From an uncultured Pelagibacteraceae bacterium (GTDB lineage: Bacteria > Pseudomonadota > Alphaproteobacteria > Pelagibacterales > Pelagibacteraceae): a stretch of DNA of 64,000 bases. Positions 41,508 to 53,302 of the stretch are shown here, one piece after another (within the stretch, counting starts at the first letter, position 1; every line of letters begins with the position of its first letter). The notes under the pieces were generated by a model. The model saw only the letters and a program-made list of their open reading frames with translations. It made no database searches and was not told where the DNA came from. The stretch lies in contig CACHGH010000005.1 of assembly GCA_902579215.1 (NCBI GenBank), forward strand, positions 1-64,000, read 5' to 3'. Both the position numbers and the translations under genes were made by a program.

Positions 41508-43274
41508 ATGTCAAAATTGTATTCAGGTGCAGAAATTGTATTTAAGTGCTTAGAGGATCAAGGAGTCAAATATATTTTTGGCTATCCTGGTGGTGCGGTG
41601 TTGCCAATCTATGATGAACTAAAAAACTTTGATTCAATAAAACATATATTAGTTCGTCATGAGCAAGGTGCTGGACATGCAGCGGAAGGATATGCAAGAT
41701 CTACAGGAAAACCTGGTGTACTTCTAGTTACATCTGGCCCAGGTGCAACGAATGCTGTAACTGCATTAACCGATGCTTACATGGACTCGATACCTTTAGT
41801 TTGTATTTCTGGACAAGTACCAACTCACTTAATTGGAACTGATGCTTTTCAAGAAGCTGACACAACCGGTATTACAAGACCGTGCACAAAACATAATTGG
41901 CTTGTAAAAGATATTAAAGATTTACCTGAAGTAATTCATAAAGCTTTCGAGGTTGCAACGACTGGAAGACCTGGCCCGGTATTAGTTGATATTCCAAAAG
42001 ATATTCAATTTCAAAAAACAAATTATATAAAAAACAAAAAGAAAAAAAAATTAAATGGAAAAAACAATAATAAATTTTCTCAAAAAGATATTAATGAATT
42101 AATAAAGTTAATGAACAAAGCAACGAAGCCAATCTTTTACACAGGTGGAGGGGTTATAAATTCTGGACCTAAGGCTAGTGAACTTTTAAGAGAGCTTGTA
42201 CACATGAGTGGTTTTCCAATTACGTCTACATTACAAGGGTTGGGATCTTATCCAGGAGAGGACTCACAATTTTTAGGCATGCTTGGAATGCATGGATCTT
42301 ACGAAGCAAATAATGCAATGCATGATTGCGACTTAATGATAAATATTGGCGCTAGATTTGATGATCGAATTACCGGCAAAATTGATGAGTTTTCACCTAA
42401 TTCAAAAAAAGTTCATATAGATATTGATCCATCATCCATAAATAAAAATGTTAAAGTTGATTTACCTATTGTTGGAGATGTTTCAGAAGTAATCAATTCT
42501 ACTATAAAGACCATAAAAAAAATAAAACCTGAATTTACAAAATCTAATAAGCAAAAGATTTCAAAATGGTGGGAAAAAATTCAAAAATGGAGATCTGTTA
42601 ACTCTTTTAACTTTGTTAATAGCGACGAAACAATAAAACCTCAGTATGCAATTCAAAGACTATATGAATTAACAAAAAAAAAGGATACCTATATAACAAC
42701 TGAAGTTGGACAACATCAAATGTGGGCAGCACAACATTATAAATTTGACAAACCAAATAGATGGATGACCTCAGGAGGGTTAGGAACTATGGGATATGGT
42801 TTGCCAGCAGCTGTCGGTGTGCAGGTAGCTCATCCAAATAAACTTGTAATTGACATTGCTGGTGAGGCATCAGTACTTATGACGATGCAAGAAATGTCAA
42901 CTGCAGTTCAGTATAGCTTACCTATAAAAATTTTTATATTAAACAATGAATACATGGGAATGGTAAGACAATGGCAAGAATTACTTCATGATAAAAATTA
43001 TTCAGAAAGTTACACTGCTGCACTTCCTGATTTTGTTAAATTAGCCGAAGCTTATGGGTGTCTCGGGTTAAGAGCTAAAACACCAAGTGAACTGGACGAT
43101 AAAATCATTGAAATGATAAACACTGATAAACCAGTAATATTTGATTGTTTAGTGGATAAACAAGAAAATTGTTTTCCTATGATACCGTCAGGTAAACCTC
43201 ATAATCAAATGTTATTAGGACCACAAGATCAAAAAAATAAAAAAATAACTGGGAAAGGAAAAACTTTAGTTTGA
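41508..43274 (+). CDS. ilvB: Acetolactate synthase large subunit
   Basis: ThDP-dependent first common enzyme of valine, leucine and isoleucine synthesis. The 588-residue protein has the N-terminal GGAVLPIYDEL, the catalytic glutamate in LVRHEQGAGHAAEGYAR, SGPGATNAVTALTDAYMDS, QEADTTGITRPCTKHNW, and the cofactor region DIAGEASVLMTMQEMSTAVQYSLPIKIFILNNEYMGMVRQWQ. A Lys/Asn-rich linker near residue 180 is a local expansion. It shares one base with the ilvH start (TGATG), giving translational coupling of the two subunits. Confidence 0.97.
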   Translation: MSKLYSGAEIVFKCLEDQGVKYIFGYPGGAVLPIYDELKNFDSIKHILVRHEQGAGHAAEGYARSTGKPGVLLVTSGPGATNAVTALTDAYMDSIPLVCISGQVPTHLIGTDAFQEADTTGITRPCTKHNWLVKDIKDLPEVIHKAFEVATTGRPGPVLVDIPKDIQFQKTNYIKNKKKKKLNGKNNNKFSQKDINELIKLMNKATKPIFYTGGGVINSGPKASELLRELVHMSGFPITSTLQGLGSYPGEDSQFLGMLGMHGSYEANNAMHDCDLMINIGARFDDRITGKIDEFSPNSKKVHIDIDPSSINKNVKVDLPIVGDVSEVINSTIKTIKKIKPEFTKSNKQKISKWWEKIQKWRSVNSFNFVNSDETIKPQYAIQRLYELTKKKDTYITTEVGQHQMWAAQHYKFDKPNRWMTSGGLGTMGYGLPAAVGVQVAHPNKLVIDIAGEASVLMTMQEMSTAVQYSLPIKIFILNNEYMGMVRQWQELLHDKNYSESYTAALPDFVKLAEAYGCLGLRAKTPSELDDKIIEMINTDKPVIFDCLVDKQENCFPMIPSGKPHNQMLLGPQDQKNKKITGKGKTLV

Positions 43275-43822
43275 TGTCAAAATCTAAGTCAGCCTATAGC
43301 ACGCCAGGAAAACAAGGTAAATTTGATACGCATATAATTGTCGTTTGGGTAGACAATGAAGCTGGTGTTTTAGCAAGAGTAGTAGGGTTATTTTCTGGGA
43401 GAGGATATAACATTGAGTCACTCGCAGTAGCAGAAGTTGATGCTAAATTAAATATTTCAAGAATAACTATTGTAACCACTGGAACACCTCAGGTTATACA
43501 GCAGATAAAATTACAACTAAAAAAATTGGTACCTGTTCATAAAGTTGCTGATTTTAAAAGAGAAGATAAAAAAGTTATTTTTAAGGAAATGGCATTATTT
43601 AAACTAGTAGGAAATAATCTTAAAATACAAAAAGCTTATAAAGCATGTAAAAAATATAACCCAGTTATATTAGACAAGACAAATAAATCACACGTGATAC
43701 AAATAACAGCGCTTAGAAGAGAAATTGATAAAATGACAAAAAATCTAAAAAAATTTGGCCTTGTTAGTGTTTCAAGAACCGGGGCAGTGGCAATGACAAG
43801 AGGCTCAGAAATATTTAAATAA
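43274..43822 (+). CDS. ilvH: Acetolactate synthase small (regulatory) subunit
   Basis: The 182-residue regulatory subunit confers valine feedback on IlvB. I start at ATG 43274, overlapping the ilvB stop, rather than the TTG one codon earlier. The N-terminal ACT domain reads HIIVVWVDNEAGVLARVVGLFSGRGYNIESLAVAEVD, a near-perfect family signature, followed by the KLVPVHKVADF junction and a C-terminal ALS_ss_C domain ending with LVSVSRTGAVAMTRG. Confidence 0.96.
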   Translation: MSKSKSAYSTPGKQGKFDTHIIVVWVDNEAGVLARVVGLFSGRGYNIESLAVAEVDAKLNISRITIVTTGTPQVIQQIKLQLKKLVPVHKVADFKREDKKVIFKEMALFKLVGNNLKIQKAYKACKKYNPVILDKTNKSHVIQITALRREIDKMTKNLKKFGLVSVSRTGAVAMTRGSEIFK

Positions 43823-44863
<1,041 letters not shown>

Positions 44864-44902
44864 ATCAAACTGTTAATTTTGGGTTGAATTGTCTAAAATA
44901 TT

Positions 44903-44930
44903 TTGCAATCTAGGCGTGAGCATGTATTAT
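44903..44930 (+). promoter_or_regulatory. Sigma70-like promoter upstream of leuA
   Basis: TTGCAA (44903-44908), a 16-bp spacer and TATTAT (44925-44930) lie in the 90-bp gap between ilvC and leuA, with an expected start near 44937, about 17 bp ahead of the leuA ATG. I see no leader peptide or T-box-like structure in the gap. Confidence 0.55.
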
Positions 44931-44953
44931 GCTTGAGCTAAAAATTATTAATA

Positions 44954-46540
44954 ATGACAGATAAAAATAGAGTATTTATTTTCGATACGACGATGCGAGA
45001 TGGTGAGCAATCGCCAGGTGCATCTATGAGTTTGGAAGAAAAAATCCAAATAGCCAGAGTTTTTGATGAGCTAGGTATTGATATTATAGAAGCAGGTTTT
45101 CCGATAGCTTCACCAGGTGATTTTGAAGCGGTGACTGAGGTAAGTAAAATTTTAAAAAACTCTATTCCTGCAGGCCTTTCAAGACATTCAAAAAAAGATA
45201 TAGACAGATGCTATGAAGCTTTAAAACATGCACCTAGATTTAGAATTCATACTTTTATTTCAACAAGCTCTCTTCATATGAAACATAAATTAAATATGAC
45301 GCCTGAACAAGTATATGACTCAGTTAAAGAACATGTAACTTATGCAAGAAAATTTACAGATGATGTTGAGTGGTCTTGCGAAGACGGAACAAGAACTGAC
45401 ATGGATTATATGTGTAAAACAGTTGAGCTTGCAATAAAATGTGGAGCTAAAACTATTAATATTCCAGATACAGTTGGCTACACAGTACCTTCTGAATTTA
45501 CAAAAATTATTCAAACTTTATTAAACAAAGTACCAAACATAGATAAAGCAATTTTATCTACTCATTGTCATAATGATTTAGGTTTGGCAGTTGCAAACTC
45601 ATTAGCTGGAGTTCAAGCAGGCGCAAGACAGATTGAATGTACAATTAATGGAATTGGAGAAAGAGCAGGAAATGCAGCTCTTGAAGAAGTAGTAATGGCT
45701 ATGAAAACAAGAAGTGATTTAATGCCATATTCAACTGGAATTAATACTACGTTACTAAGCAAAGCTTCAAAAATAGTTTCTAATGCCACAGGATTTCCTG
45801 TGCAATTTAATAAAGCAATTGTTGGAAAGAACGCATTTGCACATGAAGCAGGCATTCATCAAGATGGAATGCTCAAGAATAGAAATACTTATGAAATTAT
45901 GACACCAGAAAGTGTTGGTGTTAAACAAACATCCCTTGTGATGGGAAAACATTCTGGAAGACATGCATTTAAAGATAAATTAGTAAGCCTTGGATATGCC
46001 GATTTAACCGACGATGTAATTGAAAGTGCTTTTGGAAAATTTAAAATTCTAGCTGATAAGAAAAAACATGTTTATGATGAAGATATTTTTGCTTTAGTCG
46101 ACGATAGTTTAATTAAAGATGACAATGTAATTAATTTAAAATCTTTAAAAGTTTTTGCTGGAACAGGGGAACCCCAAAAAGCAGAAATGACTTTAGAAGT
46201 TTATGGAGAGATTAAAAAAGCATCAGAGACAGGAGACGGGCCAGTAGACGCTATATTCAAATCAATTAAAAAACTTTATCCACATGAAGTTAATCTACAA
46301 CTTTATCAAGTACATGCAGTAACGGAAGGAACAGATGCTCAAGCGACAGTAAGCGTTAGGATTGAAGAAGAAGGTAAAACGACAGTTGGCCAAGCTGCAG
46401 ATACAGATACTCTTGTAGCTTCAGCAAATGCTTATATTAATGCACTAAATAAAATGATTATAAAAAGAAAAAGAAACTTTGCACCAGATTCAGTAGAAAT
46501 TAAAAAAAACCAAAAAAATGAAAAAATGAAAGGAATTTAG
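44954..46540 (+). CDS. leuA: 2-isopropylmalate synthase LeuA
   Basis: First committed enzyme of leucine synthesis, condensing acetyl-CoA with 2-oxoisovalerate. The 528-residue protein has FDTTMRDGEQSPGASM, AGFPIASPGDFEAV, the metal-binding STHCHNDLGLAVANSLAGVQAGARQIECTINGIGERAGNA, and GKHSGRHAF. The C-terminal regulatory domain (about residues 390-510) contains QLYQVHAVTEGTDAQATVSVRI, expected to bind leucine for feedback. Its TAG is followed immediately, with no gap, by the mreB ATG. Confidence 0.97.
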   Translation: MTDKNRVFIFDTTMRDGEQSPGASMSLEEKIQIARVFDELGIDIIEAGFPIASPGDFEAVTEVSKILKNSIPAGLSRHSKKDIDRCYEALKHAPRFRIHTFISTSSLHMKHKLNMTPEQVYDSVKEHVTYARKFTDDVEWSCEDGTRTDMDYMCKTVELAIKCGAKTINIPDTVGYTVPSEFTKIIQTLLNKVPNIDKAILSTHCHNDLGLAVANSLAGVQAGARQIECTINGIGERAGNAALEEVVMAMKTRSDLMPYSTGINTTLLSKASKIVSNATGFPVQFNKAIVGKNAFAHEAGIHQDGMLKNRNTYEIMTPESVGVKQTSLVMGKHSGRHAFKDKLVSLGYADLTDDVIESAFGKFKILADKKKHVYDEDIFALVDDSLIKDDNVINLKSLKVFAGTGEPQKAEMTLEVYGEIKKASETGDGPVDAIFKSIKKLYPHEVNLQLYQVHAVTEGTDAQATVSVRIEEEGKTTVGQAADTDTLVASANAYINALNKMIIKRKRNFAPDSVEIKKNQKNEKMKGI

Positions 46541-47575
<1,035 letters not shown>

Positions 47576-47581
47576 AATAAA

Positions 47582-48427
47582 ATGGAAGCGAGCAGAGACG
47601 ATTTCGTAATTGCTATTCGGTCTGCTTTTTTAAAAAAAGGTAACAAGCAAAGGTTTTCGTTAATTTTTTTAATTATTTTTTCTATAATTTTTTTGGCTCT
47701 AGGAAAGTTAAACTTAAAAGCAGTTGATTATATTAGAATTTCAATAAACGAAATAGTTTATCGTTCTGCATTTATCGCATCCTTGCCAGAGAATTATATA
47801 CAAAAAGGTTACAATACAGCAGTAAATCATTTTAATGTTTATAATGATTACAATAAAATTAAGTCTGAAAACCAAAAACTTAAATCTGAGAAAATATCAA
47901 ATAATTTTATTGTTCAAGAAAACAAAAGATTAAAAAAAATAGTAGACGATTATGTAACAATATCAGATGTAATTGTTGCAAAAGTTTTAATAGATAAAAA
48001 AAGTCCTTTTCTAAGATCAATCATAATAAATAAAGGAAGTAAAGATAATGTAAAACTTGGAATGGCAGTTATTGATGAAAGTTATTTAGCTGGCAAAGTA
48101 GTTGAGGTTAACTTCACAACTGCAAGAATATTATTATTATCTGATTTAAATAGTAAAATTCCTGTTACTATTGAACCAATTGGATTACAATCAATATTGT
48201 CTGGCACAGGAAATAATGATGGTAAAATTCAATATTTAAAGGAAGAATATAAAATTGAAAATGAAAGCACTGTTTATACTTCTGGTTCTGGCGGAATATT
48301 CAAAGCTGGCATTCCAATTGGTAAAATTAAAAATATTCCTAATGTAGAAATAGGAGTTGATTTTTTTTCTGATTTTACACAATTAAAATTTGTTAAAATT
48401 GTATCTTTTCAAAAAGAGGAAAATTAA
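47582..48427 (+). CDS. mreC: Rod-shape-determining protein MreC
   Basis: The 281-residue bitopic protein has one membrane helix (about residues 25-40), a coiled-coil stretch (YNKIKSENQKLKSEK... about residues 97-120) and two beta-barrel-like periplasmic domains with the MreC pattern VIVAKVLIDKKSPFLRSIIINKGSKDNVKLGMAVID and LLLSDLNSKIPV. MreC activates PBP2-RodA, both encoded downstream. Its stop shares a base with the mreD start. Confidence 0.95.
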   Translation: MEASRDDFVIAIRSAFLKKGNKQRFSLIFLIIFSIIFLALGKLNLKAVDYIRISINEIVYRSAFIASLPENYIQKGYNTAVNHFNVYNDYNKIKSENQKLKSEKISNNFIVQENKRLKKIVDDYVTISDVIVAKVLIDKKSPFLRSIIINKGSKDNVKLGMAVIDESYLAGKVVEVNFTTARILLLSDLNSKIPVTIEPIGLQSILSGTGNNDGKIQYLKEEYKIENESTVYTSGSGGIFKAGIPIGKIKNIPNVEIGVDFFSDFTQLKFVKIVSFQKEEN

Positions 48428-48945
48428 TGGAACAATTTGCAAAAAATACAATTTTTAAAGGTTTATTAAAATATGCTCCAATAGCATTACTTTTTATCTC
48501 AGTTTTAAATGAGTTTGATTTCAACTATTTAGATCTTAAGTATTTTTCATTTAATTTTCCTTTTATTTTAATTTTTTACTGGAGTTTAAAAAAGAGTGAA
48601 AGTTTAGGATATGGATTAATTTTTATAGCAGGATTAATTAATGATGTTGTTGTTGGTTTTCCAATGGGAATAAGCAGCTTATCATATTTATTAATTTGTG
48701 GATTTACTGCTTACTTAAGGAATATAACCTTACGGCCAAACATGTTAAAGGATTGGGTGTTTTTTTTACTTACAACTGTGTTTGCAAGTTCACTTTCTTA
48801 TTCTTTACTTGTTCTTTTTTTTTCGTTTAAACTTAATTATGCAGACTTGTTGGTAAATTTATTATTTACATTTTTATTTTATGGGATTTTTGCATATTTA
48901 TTTGAAATATATAACAAATTAGCATTTGATAAAAAAGATGATTAG
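48427..48945 (+). CDS. mreD: Rod-shape-determining protein MreD
   Basis: A 172-residue polytopic membrane protein with about five helices and the MreD-like GLIFIAGLINDVVVGFPMGISSLSYLLICG segment. MreD has weak sequence conservation; position between mreC and the PBP2 gene makes the call firm. The 3' end overlaps the PBP2 start by 8 bp. Confidence 0.9.
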   Translation: MEQFAKNTIFKGLLKYAPIALLFISVLNEFDFNYLDLKYFSFNFPFILIFYWSLKKSESLGYGLIFIAGLINDVVVGFPMGISSLSYLLICGFTAYLRNITLRPNMLKDWVFFLLTTVFASSLSYSLLVLFFSFKLNYADLLVNLLFTFLFYGIFAYLFEIYNKLAFDKKDD

Positions 48946-50905
48946 CGGAGTCGATATAGGATATAAAAAATTACACACAATGAATAGAAGAGTATTTCTT
49001 CTATCTCTTGCAAAAGTAGTTTTGCTAGGTGGAATAATCACAAGGCTGTTTTCACTTCAAATTAATGAAAATAAAAAATATTTAACCTTGTCAGACAAAA
49101 ATCGTTTAAGAGAGTGGAAATTGCCACCGACCAGGGGTGAATTTTTAGATTATTTTGGAAAGGTGGTAGCAGGAAATTTGAAAGTTTACCAATTACATGT
49201 TGTTCCTGAGCAAGTTGAAGATTTTAAATATTTAATGGGAAGATTAAAATTTATTTTAGAATTAGATAACGAACAATTTTCAAAAATAATAAAAAAGAAA
49301 AAGAAGCAAAAACCTTGGGAGACTTTAATTATTTCAGAAAACTTAACATGGGATCAATTTTCAAAAGTTAATTTTTATCTTCATGAGCTTGTTGGCGCTA
49401 AACCAGTTTTGTCAGTTGCTAGAAGTTATCCATTTAGAGAAAACTATACACATGTTTTGGGCTATGTTTCACAAGCAAGTGAAAATGATTTAATTAATAA
49501 TGAAGTGATTAAAAAAAATCATGTTCCGGGTCTTAGAGTGGGAAAAATTGGATTAGAAAAAACCTTTGAAAATGATTTAATTGGCACAAACGGCATACAG
49601 AGATACGAAGTTAATGCATATGGCAAAAGAATAAATCAAATAGATTTTAAAGAAGGAGAGAAAGGGAAAAATATTAAACTAACAATAGACACTGAAGTTC
49701 AAAAAATGAGCAATGAACTGTTAATTGGTAAATCAGGTTCTATAAGTGTTATGGATATTTTTACAGGGGATGTAATTGCTATGCATTCTTCCCCATCTTT
49801 TGATCCAAACATATTTTTATATGGCATAAGCCATAATGACTGGGATTTGATACGTAAAGATCCTTTAAAACCATTAATCAACAAAACAATATCTGGATTA
49901 TATTCTCCTGGATCAACAATCAAACCAATAGTAGCACTATCAGCTTTAGAAAATGACGTTATTTCACCGAATTTTAAAGTTCGATGCACTGGTAAAATGG
50001 AAATGTACGGGCAGACATATCACTGTTGGAAAGAAAAAGGGCATGGTGTTATGAATTTAAGAAATGCAATAAAGCAATCATGCGATACTTATTTTTATGA
50101 AGCTGCAAGAAAATTGGGCGTTGATCGTTTAAACCTTACTGCATTGAAATTTGGTTTAGGAAATAAAGTACTAAAAGATTATTATAGAAATGAAAAGGAA
50201 GGACTAGTTCCTAGTACTGAGTGGAAAAAAAATAATCTAGGAAGAGGTTGGGTTTTAGGTGAAACGCTAATAACAGGTATAGGTCAAGGTTATATACAAA
50301 CAACCCCATTACAATTATGCTTAATGACCGCTCAGCTTGCTAATGGTGGATTTAAAATTTATCCAAGAATAACTGTAGAAAAGAATCAAGATAGTTTTGA
50401 AAAAATTAAAAAAAAAATGAATAAAGCACTGATTACAAAAGATGAAAAAGTTTCTCCGATAAGAAAAGTAGGAGAGGAACTTTTTAATATAGGTGGAAAA
50501 GAACATACTCCGCTTTTTCGAAACCAAGAAAATATAAAATTTGTATTAGAGGCGATGAGTGCATCAACAAATGAAGTTATGGGGACATCTTATGGTTCTA
50601 GAATAGATGACCCAAAATATAGATTTGCTGGCAAAACTGGAACTGCTCAGGTTAAAAGAATAACTGAAGAAGCTAGAGAACTTGATTTAAAAACCAGTCA
50701 AATTCCTTATGAGGAAAGAGATCATGCTTTGTATGTAGCATTTGGACCATATAAAAACCCAAGATATGCAGTGAGTGTATTCGTCGAGCACGGTGGATCT
50801 GGTAGTAGTACAGCAGCTCCTATCGCAAAAAAACTTTTCAAAATTATAATAGATAGACATGAATTAAGAGAAAAGGTTAGAAAAGAAAATTTAGTAGGAG
50901 CTTAA
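48938..50905 (+). CDS. mrdA: Elongasome transpeptidase PBP2
   Basis: Class B penicillin-binding protein for side-wall synthesis. I place the start at ATG 48938 (MISGVDIGYKK), within mreD, in preference to the TTG at 48926. The 655-residue product has one membrane helix (about residues 21-40), the pedestal region with REWKLPPTRGEFLDYFG, YPFRENYTHVLGYVSQ, and transpeptidase motifs S326-T-I-K, SCDTYFYEAA (SxD/N region) and K566-T-G. It works with RodA, which follows with a one-base overlap. Confidence 0.95.
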   Translation: MISGVDIGYKKLHTMNRRVFLLSLAKVVLLGGIITRLFSLQINENKKYLTLSDKNRLREWKLPPTRGEFLDYFGKVVAGNLKVYQLHVVPEQVEDFKYLMGRLKFILELDNEQFSKIIKKKKKQKPWETLIISENLTWDQFSKVNFYLHELVGAKPVLSVARSYPFRENYTHVLGYVSQASENDLINNEVIKKNHVPGLRVGKIGLEKTFENDLIGTNGIQRYEVNAYGKRINQIDFKEGEKGKNIKLTIDTEVQKMSNELLIGKSGSISVMDIFTGDVIAMHSSPSFDPNIFLYGISHNDWDLIRKDPLKPLINKTISGLYSPGSTIKPIVALSALENDVISPNFKVRCTGKMEMYGQTYHCWKEKGHGVMNLRNAIKQSCDTYFYEAARKLGVDRLNLTALKFGLGNKVLKDYYRNEKEGLVPSTEWKKNNLGRGWVLGETLITGIGQGYIQTTPLQLCLMTAQLANGGFKIYPRITVEKNQDSFEKIKKKMNKALITKDEKVSPIRKVGEELFNIGGKEHTPLFRNQENIKFVLEAMSASTNEVMGTSYGSRIDDPKYRFAGKTGTAQVKRITEEARELDLKTSQIPYEERDHALYVAFGPYKNPRYAVSVFVEHGGSGSSTAAPIAKKLFKIIIDRHELREKVRKENLVGA

Positions 50906-52029
50906 TGTTACATCGAACATCATTTACAGATCAGTTAACTTTTTTTCAAAAGTTAAGAGGTTTAGACTATATATTGATTAGCTGCATCTTATTGGTTGGA
51001 ATTATAAGTAGTTTTTCAATGTATTCAACTGACGGAGGTGAATTTCTTTACCATAGCAAAAGTCATATTCTGAGGTTTGTAGTTTTTTTTACAATGATGA
51101 TTGTTTTTTCTTTTTTTACAGTAAGGTTTTGGCATTCGATTGGTTATTTATTTTATATATTTGTATTAGGACTTTTAGTTTGGGCATCATTTTATGGGAT
51201 AACCGCCTCAGGATCACAAAGATGGATAAGTTTATATTTTATAAATATCCAGCCTTCAGAATTAATGAAAATTGCCATAATCGTTTGTCTCGCAAAATTA
51301 TATCATCGTATGCAAATTAATGATGTTAATAAAATACAAAATTTATTAATTCCACTTACAATTATTTTAATCCCAATACTATTCGTGATATCTCAGCCAG
51401 ACTTAGGTACTTCTATTTTAATTGGATTAAGTGGCCTTCTGGTTTTATGGTTAGCAGGACTTAATATAAAATATTTTATTTATTCATCATTAGCTTTAAT
51501 TATATCCACACCTTTTGCTATTGCGTTTTTAAAACCATATCAAAAGCTTAGAATTTTAACATTTTTTGATCCAGATAAAGATCCTTTAGGAGCTGGTTAT
51601 CAAATAATACAATCAAAAATTGCTGTTGGATCCGGTGGATTAACTGGAAAAGGTTTTTTAAAAGGCACTCAAAGTTATTTAGACTTTTTGCCAGAAAAGC
51701 ATACTGATTTTATTTTTACGTTATTTTCAGAAGAACATGGATTTATTGGATCCGTATTTTTACTTTTTTTATATGCTATTATTATTTACCGAACTTTAAG
51801 AATAGGTACTATTACAAGAAGTTATTTTGCAAAACTTTTTTGTTATGGATTTGGTAGCGCCATTTTTATATACATTTCAGTAAACATGATGATGGTTTTG
51901 GGTTTACTACCTATAGTTGGATCTCCACTTCCAATTATGTCATATGGAGGCTCTTCTATGTTAGCAACTATGATTGGTTTTAGTATAGTGATAAGTTCCA
52001 AAATGTATCATAGACAAACAATTGCTTAG
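50905..52029 (+). CDS. mrdB: Elongasome SEDS glycosyltransferase RodA
   Basis: The 374-residue SEDS polymerase partners PBP2. Family blocks: GSQRWISLYFINIQPSELMKIAIIVCLA, ISQPDLGTSILIGLSGL, FFDPDKDPLGAGYQIIQSKIAVGSGGLTGKGFLKGTQS, LPEKHTDFIFTLFSEEHGFIG and LPIMSYGGSS. The D in the D-P-L-G-A-G-Y-Q loop and the short form distinguish it from FtsW (14006-15130). AGGAG precedes the ATG. It ends the leuA-mreBCD-mrdAB run. Confidence 0.96.
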   Translation: MLHRTSFTDQLTFFQKLRGLDYILISCILLVGIISSFSMYSTDGGEFLYHSKSHILRFVVFFTMMIVFSFFTVRFWHSIGYLFYIFVLGLLVWASFYGITASGSQRWISLYFINIQPSELMKIAIIVCLAKLYHRMQINDVNKIQNLLIPLTIILIPILFVISQPDLGTSILIGLSGLLVLWLAGLNIKYFIYSSLALIISTPFAIAFLKPYQKLRILTFFDPDKDPLGAGYQIIQSKIAVGSGGLTGKGFLKGTQSYLDFLPEKHTDFIFTLFSEEHGFIGSVFLLFLYAIIIYRTLRIGTITRSYFAKLFCYGFGSAIFIYISVNMMMVLGLLPIVGSPLPIMSYGGSSMLATMIGFSIVISSKMYHRQTIA

Positions 52030-52055
52030 TTTTAAGATATCCAAATATTTGAATA

Positions 52056-53297
52056 ATGAAAAAAGATTTAAAAATTGGAATTGTAGGAGCTGGCATCCAG
52101 GGTGTTTGTAACGCGCTGTTTTTACAGAAAAAAGGATTTCAAGTAACTATTTTCGATAAAGATGATCCGGCAGCTTATTCAGCATCATATGGCAATGCAG
52201 GGCATTTTTCTCCATATGCATCTTTGCAACTTAATAGAACAGATATACTGGCGGATGTACCTGCTATGTTGCTAAGCTCAACAGGGCCACTTGCGCTAAA
52301 ATGGAATTATGTACCAAAAATGATTCCATGGTTTATTAAATTCATTTTAAATTGTTCAAAAAGCAAGATGATGCATACAGCAAAAAATATGCATCAAATT
52401 TTAGATTTAGCAATACCCGCATATGATGAGTTGTTTGAGGATGTTGATATATCTGGATTAATTGAAAAAAAAGGGATTATGTATATTTGGAACAACAAAG
52501 ATCTATCAAGTAGAGAATTAGAAATTAAAATTAGGGATGAATTAGGAATAGATCAAAAAATCATAACACCTAAAGAAATTCATGATTTAGAACCAAACAT
52601 AAAACCTATTTATCATGGAGGAGTATATTATCCTCTTGCTAGACATGCAAGAAATCCAAAAAAAATACTTTTAAAGCTATTTGAATATTTTTTAGAAAGA
52701 GGTGGTAAGTTTTTAAAATTAAATATTCAAGATATACAGTTTGATGATGAAAAACCAATATTACAAACGGAAACACAAAAATTTATCTTTGATAAAATAC
52801 TAATTGCATGTGGGGCGTTTTCAAAAAAGTTAACAGATAAAATGAATGAAAAAATTCCTTTAGATACTGAAAGAGGATATCATATTCATTTTAAGGGGTG
52901 TGATCATTTATTATCAAGACCTGTTGTTTTTTCAAATAGAGGGTTTGGAATTACACCAATGGAACAAGGCCTAAGAGTTGTTGGTACGGTTGAATTTGGT
53001 GGTTTAAAAAATCCATTATCAAAATCTAGAATAAAAAACTTAGTGAACAACGCACATTATATGCTTGATGGTTTACCAGAACATGAAGATGAATGGCTAG
53101 GTTTTAGACCTACACTGCCAGATTTTTTGCCAGTTATTGGCCCATCAAAAAACTATAAAAATGTTTTTTACTGCTTTGGACATCACCACTTGGGATGGAC
53201 TTTAGGTGCAATTTCAGGGAAAATTATCTCAAAAATGATATCTGACGAAAATACAAATTTAAACCTTGAACCTTATAGTTCTATAAGGTTTTCTTAA
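52056..53297 (+). CDS. dadA: D-amino-acid dehydrogenase (DadA-like FAD oxidoreductase)
   Basis: The 413-residue DAO-family flavoprotein has an N-terminal dinucleotide fold GIVGAGIQGVCNALFLQKKGFQVTIFDKD, SASYGNAGHFSPY, GGVYYPLARHARNPKKILLKL, GFRPTLPDFLPVIGP and a C-terminal FAD contact GHHHLGWTLGAISGKII. It resembles the membrane-associated dehydrogenases that oxidise D-Ala and other D-amino acids, feeding electrons to the respiratory chain. The substrate is inferred. It is separated from the exporter gene by only 5 bp. Confidence 0.85.
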   Translation: MKKDLKIGIVGAGIQGVCNALFLQKKGFQVTIFDKDDPAAYSASYGNAGHFSPYASLQLNRTDILADVPAMLLSSTGPLALKWNYVPKMIPWFIKFILNCSKSKMMHTAKNMHQILDLAIPAYDELFEDVDISGLIEKKGIMYIWNNKDLSSRELEIKIRDELGIDQKIITPKEIHDLEPNIKPIYHGGVYYPLARHARNPKKILLKLFEYFLERGGKFLKLNIQDIQFDDEKPILQTETQKFIFDKILIACGAFSKKLTDKMNEKIPLDTERGYHIHFKGCDHLLSRPVVFSNRGFGITPMEQGLRVVGTVEFGGLKNPLSKSRIKNLVNNAHYMLDGLPEHEDEWLGFRPTLPDFLPVIGPSKNYKNVFYCFGHHHLGWTLGAISGKIISKMISDENTNLNLEPYSSIRFS

Positions 53298-53302
53298 TCA
53301 TA